From Uloborus plumipes (lineage: Eukaryota > Arthropoda > Arachnida > Araneae > Uloboridae), in assembly GCA_038373865.1 (NCBI GenBank), contig JAXGGA010005806.1, forward strand, positions 1-64,000: a DNA stretch of 64,000 nucleotides. The letters are read 5' to 3'. Positions 54,860 to 64,000 of this stretch are shown one piece after another. The stretch's first letter is position 1; every line of letters begins with the position of its first letter. The notes under the pieces were generated by a model, which did no database searches, had not been told where the DNA came from, and saw only the letters and a program-made list of their open reading frames with translations. Made by a program: the position numbers and the translations under genes.

Positions 54860-55019
54860 ATGAGCTTTAGCTATCTGCAATCTTGCCGGGGAGGAAAATT
54901 ATTAGTTTATCAAGATAATATATATAGGATAAACCGTAAATTCAAAAATAAATGCTACTGGAAATGCAATGACAGCGGTTGTAAAGCAACAATTATCATT
55001 GAAGATGAAACAATAAAAA
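54860..55019 (+). CDS. FLYWCH-type zinc-finger exon (partial or broken)
   Basis: From ATG 54860 the frame reads MSFSYLQSCRGGKLLVYQDN, IYRINRKFKNKCYWKC, then NDSGCKATIII. This is the first three-quarters of a FLYWCH zinc finger: F..S.RGG..L.Y...Y, then YW.C....CKA. The paired His needed to complete the C2H2 site is absent before the frame becomes meaningless. A donor-like AAAAA|GTATGC at 55020 could carry the rest to another exon. FLYWCH fingers occur in chromatin proteins and Mutator-like transposons. No second exon was found. It may be a real exon or a transposon relic. Confidence 0.6.
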
Positions 55020-55020
55020 G

Positions 55021-56902
55021 TATGCAGAATACCCGTCCGTTAATTACACGTCCGAAAATGAGAATATTCGGTTGTTTATCTTTTTGAATAAGTTACAGGA
55101 TCCGCTCTTAAGGTGACCTGTGAAGCCTCGGAAATTGGAGACACGACTCACAATTTGATATAATTTTGATGCTTAGTTTGGAGTTAAACACGATCTAATT
55201 ATCAAACAGGGCATCTAAATCGTGCCGTAGAGCATAGAATTCGGACTGAAATGCAAAAATGGAAATGGGATTCCCACCACATTACCTATGAATTTTCAGA
55301 AAAAATATTTTATTTGCATAACATCAAAGGGTAATTTTCTTTTTGTGCCTAATTTTGCACAAATGATTGACATTCCTCCGAACAAGGGGATATTTCGATA
55401 ATTGTGAATTAGGAGCGGTTAGCGGTTGTCAAATTTGTTGCGATAACTATTTATTTTGGTGATCCTTAGTTTACCTTTCCAAAGAAGAGATTTCCCTCGC
55501 TCATACGTTGGCGACTAAGATTTGGAGGGATAGCCAGCTTCCAATCGCGGAAATTGTCCTTTTTTGTTTTCAATTTCATCCACATGTTTTATAGTTGAAA
55601 GTAAAATATTGCTCCAACTAAAAAAAGTTACGAAATAATGTGAGGATTCCTACTAAAAAACTCGCCAAATCAACTGTAAAAGCTAGATTAACATGAAACA
55701 TAATCAGCTAAATAAAGATATCCAGTCATAATTATCGTAGAAATCTAAATTAAAATGTAAAATAAGAGAAAAAGGAGCAACCATGGCGACGATGCAAGCT
55801 TCAAATTTCATTTTCGCTTAGCAAGAAAATATATTGCCAAGTAAAATGACGTTCCTATAACTAAAAAAGTTTTGATGGAACTAACGTTCCCAAAGACTAA
55901 ATTTCCTCTCTTTTTTTTGCCATCTAAATGTAAGGAAGACACGGCAAAGTTTTTGAAAAAAGAAATAAAAAAGTGTGAGCGTTTTTAACCGACTTCAACA
56001 AAGGAGGAGGTTATACAATTCGTCGGAGAAATTTTTTTTTTCGGTATGTTACAAGATTACTCGAAGATGCCTGGACCGATTTCAAAAATTCTTTCTTTTT
56101 TAGAAAGGTCTTTCTTTCCGATTGGTCCCATCCTCTCGTGGTCCGGGTTCGATAACGGGAACCTGCAGAAATCTTTCGAAAAAGAAATTGGGATCACAGT
56201 AATCGTAATAATGACCATTTTGAACGCCAGGCTTCTCTAGATTGCATAATGAAATTCATTTCTATGGTCTTTTTGAAAATTTTAAACCGAGTATCTTTCT
56301 ATGTCCTGCTTTTTTCTCCTTAACTCCAACGAACTGAAAGTCGTACCAGGTACTAATTGATTCGTAATATTTCAGGTTTTATTAGTCTTAATTCACATAA
56401 GTTTTGATAAAGGAATTCTGAAGAAAGTGAGGAAAATCTCCAAATTTTTGCTCAAATTTAAAGCGATTTGTCCTAAATGATTAAATATGAAATACATTGT
56501 TACAAAACGTGATTGATATGAAACAGTTATTTTAATGATAATGAAAATTTTGAATGAAGGCTTAACTGAAGCAAACATGAAACTCATTAGCGTGCCACGT
56601 ACGTAATAAGTCGTAAAAATTTATGAACCGCCAGCATCTAGTGTTGTTTTGAAATATAAATTAGTTGAAAAGCCGTTAATATTTAGTCTTTGATTAAACT
56701 ATTATAGTACACAAATAAATACCAGAGAATAACAAGGATTATTTTTTAGTGTCAATCGTTTAAAATTTTAGACGGGTTGATACTTTCTTTCTCTTTTTTC
56801 CTTACATAGTTTATTTTATGAAGCGTTTGCTGCAAATTAGGTGAAGTTTTGTAATGGAAACATTACCTTATTTCATATGTACATTTACACTAAAAAGAAT
56901 AA
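55021..56902. other. Interval with dispersed repeat fragments
   Basis: ACCGACTTCAACAAAGGAGG-AGGTTATACAATTCGTCGG (55989-56028) resembles a phrase common in arthropod dispersed repeats. A retroposon-like fragment related to 30797-31140 lies at 56460-56580. No supported gene. Confidence 0.45.
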
Positions 56903-57380
56903 AATAAAATATTTTTGGAAAAAAAAATTGAACCGACTTCGGAACTTCACTCGGCAAGTGCTCTAAAAAGTAAAAAATAATTTTATTCTTTGAACACCAT
57001 CGACACTACATTTAAACATAAGTTTTGAAGTCGGTGCAAAAACTATAGGTGAAATGATGTTTAACTACATTTTGCCAACATTTTTCAGAGAAAACCATTG
57101 AAAATTAAGAGCTAAATATTTGTACCATTACATAAATATGTGGTTGTCAATGTAGTGTATGCGAATGCGATTAAAGAACCCGGATTCATTGCAATTTATA
57201 GATATAGTTAAATTATAGTTTCGTATGATTCTATATAGTGTTTTTGCACCGACTTCAAAACTTATGTTTAAATGTAGTGTCGATGGTGTTCTAAGAATAA
57301 AATTATTTTTTACTTTCTAGAGCACTTGCCGAGTGAAGTTCCGAAGTCGGTTCAATTTTTTTTTCCAAAAATATTTTATT
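56903..57380. mobile_element. Palindromic MITE, two ~141-bp arms
   Basis: 56903-57043 returns inverted at 57240-57380 with over 95% identity, around a 196-nt spacer. Both arms contain TTGAACCGACTTCGGAACTT and GAAGTCGGTGCAAAAAC. No ORF. TSD not resolved in the AT-rich flanks. Confidence 0.85.
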
Positions 57381-59360
57381 GAATATTTTGGATATTAAAT
57401 ACTGATAAGATATTAAATACTGCCCAAATGAAAACAATGATGGTAAATTTCTTGCCTATGTGGCACGTTCGACTTCATGATTATTTCTCTAAATGCTCTG
57501 CAAAAAGTAAAAATAAATCCTAACTGCAATTAAAAATAAATCGTCAAGTAAATAAAAAAGGTCTTTAACTAATACTTGAATTTAGTTAAAATCGAAAATA
57601 ACTAACTAAAAATAAAGAACATACAGTCTCTGTTAAACATGGTTGGTTGGTTGTGTATGATTTTCTGCAGCAAAAGATTTACTGGCTATGCTGCGCCATG
57701 TTAAGCATGGTAAATCTCGCCAAGAAGAAGTTTTCGTATACGCAGTTTTAGACCTTAAACATTACGATTTTGTTAATACAAGGCAGATATGTCTTTTTTC
57801 AAAAAACTCTGGTAAAATTGCGCTTGAATTTCATTTTCTTACTGTACTTAGTTTTTTTAATTCGTGTAATATGGATACAGCGACAGCAGTAAAAATCCTT
57901 TAAAATTTACCTCGGGCAAAGCCGTGGCGGGTAACTCTATTCTAACACAAAATTGAATAAAATTTGCCTTTCGGTGCTACATTTACATAAACTTCAAATT
58001 TTTTAACCTTATTTTGAGCTGCTCCTTTTAATTAAAAAAAAAGAGGAAAAAATAAATTATCGTTACGTACAGGTGCATGTGAAATGAGATTATCTTAACA
58101 ATCTGCTTGAGAACACATTGCATGGGTAAATGAAACATTTACCGGAACCAAATAAAATGTCATAGATAAGTTTATTGCTTTGTCAGTATTGGCATACAGG
58201 TTTCACAGTACTATAAAAAGAGATTGGAATAAAGTTTCTTCACACCTAAAAATTGGCTGTTTTCTGCTATTTGGGAATTCGGTCCCGATTTTCAAGAGTT
58301 ATGCTCAGCGCACAGATTATATTCTGCGCGATATGTTTCATTAAATGTGTAGGTGCAAGGAAAGAGGTTCTCATATTTTTTACAGCTTCAATTTACTTTT
58401 TGTTAATTCTGAGGGTGATTTATACTCCTGGACTATTTATTGTTAATGATCTTGATCAATATCTATAAAATGGGTTAAATTTTGTCAACGAATTGATAAA
58501 CTTAACAAAAACTGAAATTATATGCCTATAGATAAAAAATAATAAATTATTTTATTAAATAAATCGTCGAAGCTTCGCTCCATTTCTAATTAAATACATT
58601 TTTATTTAAGTTTTCATTGCATCAATGTTTACAGCATTTTTTCGATTGCATATCAGGCCTCAAAAACATTAAATGCTTAAGTAGAAAATCAATTATAAGT
58701 ATTAATGTGATGAAACTATCATCTCGATGATTACATCATTTTTCAGATTGCATATCAGGTCTAAATCTATCAAATGCATAAGCAGAAAATGAAATATAAA
58801 TATAAATGCATTGAAACTTTTTAGGATGATACATAGAATACATTTTCATTATAAAGTAGGAACTGTACTCTGAAGTAAAGTTTTGGTGCTAAGGGGGAAA
58901 AAAATCAACACACGGTGCTGAGAGTTACGTTAGGCCTCACAATTTAGCAAACACGTTGCCCCCTATAGCAGGAGTTGGAAGGAAAATATCCTTCCAAAAA
59001 TCCCTATCGTAGAAGTTTCCCCTTTCACACAATATTTTTCCCCCTACGTCGACTGAGAGCCATCACCTGTCAGCCCACTTTCTCCATCCCTATTGTACTC
59101 TCCTGCCCCTCGGCCCTCCTGCCGTCTTCGTGACAGGTGAGAGATAAGGATTTTAGGCGACTTGATGAATAAACCCTTGAATTTAATGTTAAAGCTTCAT
59201 CAATTTAACGATGATCATGGCCAAATTATCTGTCATCAAAAATACAGTAGTATATATTTAAAAACAAAAATTGAATAACTACTAGCTGCAAGGGCAGCTA
59301 GATCAGCTTCCTGCGGCATGTTGATGCATTATGCCCCCCCCCCCCTTTACCTCATTCTGA
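57381..59360. other. Interval without recognised gene
   Basis: The + frame at 57688-57903 (…HGKSRQEEVFVYAVLDLKHY…) has no known domain. The GGGCAAAGCC phrase at 57914 resembles ends of non-autonomous repeats. ATATCAGG(C/T)CT-type phrases at about 58650 and 58755 are a local duplication. A C-rich stretch lies at 59037-59125. Confidence 0.4.
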
Positions 59361-59367
59361 TGTTATT

Positions 59368-60586
59368 ACTTTCTTCTATATCTAATATATAGAAGAAAGT
59401 ATTGGTTTCGTGAAAATTTTCGAATGTCGAATTTTGACGGATTTGCACGTTTTGAGGTGCGCTGAGTCCATTTCGACCATTTTTAGAAAATGTCTGTCTG
59501 TCTGTCTGTCTGTGTGTGTGTGAGTCTGTATGTGTGTGACCAGTTTTTGTGGCCGCGCTAGAGCAAAAACTACTGAATGAAATCGAACAAAAATTTTTTC
59601 ACATATGTACCACCATGTGAACTGGTGCACCTGACTTTTTTTAGCGAATTCCTCCAAGGGGGGTGGAGCAATCGCACGTGTTCTGCGCGGGGGTGATTGC
59701 TATATCTCAGGAAGTAACTGGCGGAATCAAACGAAAATTGGTCCATAGATAGACCCTACTGAGTACAGGTGCTGATTCAATTTGTTTGTCAATATCTCCA
59801 AGGGGGGTGGAGCAATCGCACGTGTTCTGCGCAGGGGTGATTGCTATATCTCAGGAAGTAACCGGCGGAATCAAACGAAAATTGGTCCATAGGTAGACCC
59901 TACTGAGTACAGGTGCTGATTCAATTTGTTTGTCAATATCTTGAAGGGGGGTGGAGCAATCGCACGTGTTCTGCGCGGGGGTGACTGCTATATCTCAGGA
60001 AGTAACCGGCGGAATCAAACGAAAATTAGTCCATAGGTAGACCCTATTGAGTACAGGTGCTGATTCAATTTGTGTGTCAATATCTCAAAGGGGGGTGGAG
60101 CAATCAAAAGTGCTTATTTTGTCACTGCACCTACTGTATCTCGGGAAATATTGCTGCGATTTGAATGAAATTTGGAATAACACTAACCCAATATGGAAGC
60201 AAGCATCGATTAAATTTTGGCGCCAATCGCCCCAGGGGGAGGGTGGGGTGATTTTTGCGCTTAGTCAACAATGCGAAAAATTACTTCATTAAAAAATCGC
60301 TTTCACGCTATTTAATTATCAAAACAGCTGAAAACTTTCAATGATTTGAAATTTTTAACTGTTGCCAATTTCTTTTTACTAACAAACAAAATGTTTGCAA
60401 TTTATCTAAACAAGGCTTTTGCAATGATTTCCAATTTCGCTCATTGATTCTGCATTTGCAGGGTTATTACGATAATTGGGAAATTGGCGCTGTCTCCAAC
60501 TACTCGGGCGAGTACGTATTTTATTTTGTAACCGGAATTCATAAGATAGATATAGAAGAAAGTTTCGTGACGGCCACGACAGCTAG
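59368..60586 (+). mobile_element. Helitron/Helentron-like repeat with 144-bp tandem units
   Basis: The left end is a 33-nt near-perfect palindrome, ACTTTCTTCTATAT...ATATAGAAGAAAGT. It is followed by a TGTC/TGTG microsatellite (59489-59535), then the 144-bp array. The right side repeats ATATAGAAGAAAGT (60550-60563) and ends with a small hairpin CGTG-ACGGC-CACG and CTAG (60583-60586) followed by T. A 3' hairpin plus CTRR|T is the Helitron pattern; the 5' end is less clear. No Rep/helicase ORF. Confidence 0.55.
59654..60232 (+). repeat. 144-bp tandem repeat, three good units plus diverged units
   Basis: AAGGGGGGTGGAGCAATCG begins at 59656, 59800, 59944 and 60088, exactly 144 bp apart. The first three units are over 95% identical. 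The fourth diverges after 40 bp but keeps the layout up to CCAGGGGGAGGGTGGGGTG at 60231. A further diverged unit precedes the array (59510-59653). Confidence 0.93.
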
Positions 60587-60589
60587 TAT

Positions 60590-62041
60590 TATTTAATGTT
60601 CAAAAGATTTCAAGACATACTACGCCCTGCTAATGCCCCAAGCAGTATCTGCGTCGCCCGACGTTGCATGGACGCTTCGCGCCTTTAAAGTAGCAAAAAA
60701 AGTTTCAACAAACTACTCGCCACTAAGGTGGCTCTCGCTAAAAGGCGCTTCACGTCTTTACTTTTTTCCTGCATAAAAAAACATTTGAATTACTGATATG
60801 CATCGTGCCTTCAAAATGTTGAGAAAAGTTTCAGCAACTTCAGCTCGCTTAAGGGAAAGAAGCAGACATAAATACATGCTCAGTTTTCAATATGAGTAGA
60901 TGTTTTTTCAACTAATTTATACTTCACAAAATTACAAGTAGCTAACGATAAAAGTACTATGTACATGGCCTGCTAATGAGTTTCATGTTTGATTTTGTTC
61001 AGCCTTCATTCAAAATTCTCATTATCACTATTATTACTGCTTCATAGCAACCACGCTTTGTAACAATGGATTTCATATTTAATCATTTAAGACAAAACGC
61101 TTTAAATTTGACTGTTTATTAATTGATATCTTTGTTAATTAAAATCTTATAATTACATAAATTTAAACTAATGAAGCCTGAAAAATTACCAATCTATCGG
61201 TACCTTGTTCGACTTTCAGTTCATTGGCGTTCAGGAGAAAGAAGCATGACATAGATAGAAACAAAGAAAGAAAGATACTCGGTTTTTAGTAGATTTTACT
61301 AGCAAAAACACTAAAAACTATTTTACTAGTATGTGCCAATCGTAAGAAGATTTATCTCACAGTTTAACTTCCAAACTTCTAGCATTCCAATCAAAATTTG
61401 TTACGCCTTGAGAGGAGAGTGATCAATCGAAAAAAGTTTAACCATTTTTCTCAATCCGAGAAAACAACAAACATCAATGAAATTTTTTTTTTAAATATAA
61501 ATGCATGGTTTTTTTAAAAAAGCAAAAGAACATATACTTGTGTAAGCATTCACTTAATTATTACTAGTTTAATCCGTTCAACTTTGCCTGAATGTGTGGA
61601 CTTCGTAAGGGTTTCTTTTTAGATTTTATTACATTAATAAAAAAGAGAAAAAAGTTTTTTGTCAATAATTTGCTAAAGCTCACTTAATAGAGAGAAAACC
61701 TTAGTATATTCATTCTAGATCCATTCTGAATGAATTAAAACAATTTCCAACTCTCCACTAATTAATTCGAATTCAACTACCCCCCAGTAGCAGAAATTGC
61801 GAGACGCGAGACGTACGTCGCAGATTTTGTAGCGGTCTGTAGATAATTTTCAAAAGAAGGGGAAGGAAAATCAAATACGGCTCAACGAAAATTGAGAGAA
61901 AATAAATGTCTTTTGTCAGCCAAACGGTGATGCTGTTCATCGTCAAAACAAACTAAATTATCCCATGCTTTGTACTTTCATTATACATTTTACATTACCG
62001 TCCTATTATAAGCAGCAGTGGGAAAGGCCCCTGCTTTATTC
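60590..62041. other. Interval without recognised gene
   Basis: A GC-richer stretch at 60620-60760 (CGTCGCCCGACGTTGC) has no open frame of note. A relative of the 30797 retroposon-like family lies inverted at about 61000-61110 (CCTTCATTCAAAATTCTCAT...TTTCATATTTAATC). The remainder is AT-rich. Confidence 0.45.
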
Positions 62042-62049
62042 TTGTACAC

Positions 62050-63860
62050 CAGTGGTTCTCAACCTTTTCACAGCTACCGCCCCCTTTAGAACGGAAAATG
62101 TTTTCAACGCACCCCTTGTGTACGGATGTAAAACCGGAAGAGGGGGAGGAGGTAAAGCAGTTTTTTTTGACAGGTTTAACTCTATAATTTTTCCCAAATA
62201 GAGACTTGAAAATATCTACAGAGGAAAAATTCTTATGCTTCAGAAGTTTTTTATTCTTCATAAAAAAAATTTTCAAAAAAGCGGGCAATTTTCTGCTCCA
62301 AAAACCTGCGTCAAAGAATCAACCAAGTGCCGTAGAATGGTTCCATTAAATGAGTGACCCGTTTTTAACATAATTAAGAACAAAACTGTTTGAAATCAAA
62401 CTGCGTTATTTTCAACATTTTTATTTGAAAACCCATATATTTTGAAAAATAGACTTTGTTCAAATAGTTGCCCCAAACGGTCCAATCCCAAAGTGTGTTG
62501 TTTTTATTTACCTGCAACTATGCAATAGGAATCCCTCCTTTATTACATATGGATATTGCACTTTACTGCGGATGAGCAATAACAAAGCCTGACTTTCCAT
62601 TTTTATCAGGATGGACAAAGACTTGCAAGGTTTAATTAGAGAAAAAAAATGAAATAAGTTAAGATTATAAATTTCAAGACATGTTCAATTCAGGGAAATT
62701 CTTTTTGAGTAACAAGGGAAAAAAACTCCCTCATATTTTTTCTTTTTTTCAAAATTGAAGGCAAAATATTCAAAAATAAGGTTAATTTTAGTCATGTTAG
62801 GGGGTCAGAGCTACTTCTGGTGTTCTCTGCAATTGAAGTCGAAAAAAACCTAAATTAAACTATTTTTGTTAATGTTGAGGGAGTGGTAAAGGTTGGGGAG
62901 TTTTGTAAGGAATTTTTTTCTCACTGTACTCTGGTGCTGTTAGGGTGACTCTAACGACACAAATCGTCGGTCAAGTCAGGTGGCTTTCTTCTAGAGTTTT
63001 TTTAGAAACAAACCTCCGAAAAGCTCAATTTTAAACTCGGTTTGGTCACGTTTGTTGAAAAAGGAGGTTGGTAGTTCAAGATTCCCTCTCGTAATCATTT
63101 TTTAAAATCATTAGGCTGTGTTTGAGAATGAAGATTTCGAGAGTGCTTTAACAGAAATGCCTAAAAATAAATTTTAAGCTATGTGTGGTGATGTTAGGGA
63201 AAGGAGTTTTGGCTATGTAAGTTAAATGAGCGGGGAGGGGGGGGATTCAGGCCTCTTCCTCTAACAATTTTCCAAATGGAATGCATTGAGACACAATTTT
63301 AGGCTATTTTAGACTTGCAATATTAAAGTGGTTATCGACCTTCAAAAACTTTTTGGAAATTGAACTGCTATTGGCGAATTTTAGGCTATCTTTGACATTA
63401 CATAGCCTGAAATTTTTCAAGAGGGATGTCAGAAAAGTTTCGAAATTAATGGTCGAAAAACGCAATTTTAGGTCCTTGCATGTGGTTTCTACGAACAATT
63501 TTGTTGCTTCATGGAGAGGGGTATGACCCCTATCACCCCCCCCCCCCGTCCCTAGGCTGTGCCACTGATCCTTCCGAACCCTGATCCTTCCCTGAGGACG
63601 TAAAGGGAAGGATCAGGGTTCATGCTGAGATATCCTAGCAAATAAATTTTAAAGCCATTCTTGGTGAAATAAGAAAAGAGGATTTCCTCCCACCTCCGTT
63701 CAAAACATGCTCTCGCAAACACATTTCAAAATAAACCCATCGCCCCCTTACAGCCCAAAATATATCCACCGCCCCCCTACTGCCCAAAATAAGTTCACTG
63801 CCGCTCAACATCCTCCCACCGCCCACCGGGGGGCGGTATGGCCCCCGTTAAGAACCACTG
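62050..63860. mobile_element. hAT-like element, 1811 bp, TSD TTRTACAC
   Basis: CAGTGGTTCTCAACC (62050) and GTTAAGAACCACTG (to 63860) are inverted. Flanks TTGTACAC (62042-62049) and TTATACAC (63861-63868) match at 7 of 8. ACCGCCCCC phrases repeat at the right end. The interior shows degenerate repeats with CGCAATTTTAGG and GGTGATGTTAGGG. No transposase. Confidence 0.92.
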
Positions 63861-63868
63861 TTATACAC

Positions 63869-64000
63869 TATTAATCTACTAGCGACTACTCCTACTCCTC
63901 GTTATAAAGACCTTTTCTACGGGAGTGAGACGGTCGTGGTCGTTATATCAAACGTGGACTGTATTTGCAATTCAGTGAAGACAATTTGGTGGGGTATGTA
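63869..64000. other. Right end of a pogo-like element and window edge
   Basis: CGTTATATCAAACGTGGACTG-TA (63941-63963) looks like a pogo/Tigger right terminus with a TA target. The left terminus is not recognised. Nothing else is visible before the window ends. Confidence 0.35.

Noticed and set aside
6921..60250. Tandem arrays as CRISPR
   Set aside because: Units are contiguous 144-149-bp monomers without unique spacers, in a eukaryotic genome.

Overview
The window is nuclear DNA of an arthropod, most likely a spider. It is AT-rich, has long introns with GT/AG splice sites, and is crowded with cut-and-paste DNA transposons. The spider assignment rests mainly on a 463-residue, almost intronless ORF (12300-13691) that resembles, from memory, a multicopy protein family of spider genomes. 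No bacterial-type operons, rRNA or free tRNA genes, CRISPR arrays or retroviral ORFs were seen.

Two host genes can be supported. The first is the spider-type ORF on + at about 12.0-13.7 kb, possibly with a 26-nt coding microexon upstream. The second is the 3' half of a FoxN1/4-type forkhead transcription factor on -. Its four exons (36184-36226, 35151-35340, 33000-33235, 23663-23923) join in phase. An intron splits the forkhead domain, and a 9-kb intron is packed with transposons. The 5' exons were not found and probably lie to the right of the window. The two genes converge on an AT-rich interval at 13.7-23.6 kb.

Layout. 1-6.1 kb: a decayed Tc3-like transposase, a 1.8-kb foldback palindrome, and a DUF4817-type transposase split by a complete hAT-like element. 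6.7-8.6 kb: a Helentron-like repeat with a 146-bp tandem array; an inverted relative lies at 46.5-47.7 kb. 8.8-11 kb: a pogo/Tigger MITE, a tRNA-derived SINE, and a promoter-like segment with a short ORF and a perfect hairpin. 12-13.7 kb: the spider-type gene. 13.7-23.6 kb: AT-rich DNA with a Tigger-like element and a hairpin MITE. 23.7-36.2 kb: FoxN exons; the large intron holds a 2.4-kb inverted duplication of a transposase-bearing element, itself split by a 5.9-kb element. 36.4-42.5 kb: hAT-like and pogo-like insertions. 43.2-47.8 kb: a 4.6-kb hAT-like element holding a nearly intact DD36E Tc1-like element. 47.9-54.3 kb: a nest of hAT-like elements four deep. 54.8-64 kb: a FLYWCH-type zinc-finger exon, a 141-bp-arm palindrome, a repeat with 144-bp tandem units, and a last hAT-like element.

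Many elements are bounded here by both terminal inverted repeats and target-site duplications (TSDs), so the order of insertion can be read directly. Superfamily names given from TIR and TSD alone are inferences. No clearly new biological system was found. The most unusual items are the hAT nest, elements with apparent 9-bp TSDs, the large inverted duplication in the FoxN intron, a DD36E element disabled only by two C-to-T nonsense changes, and the promoter/ORF/hairpin segment at 10.6 kb.
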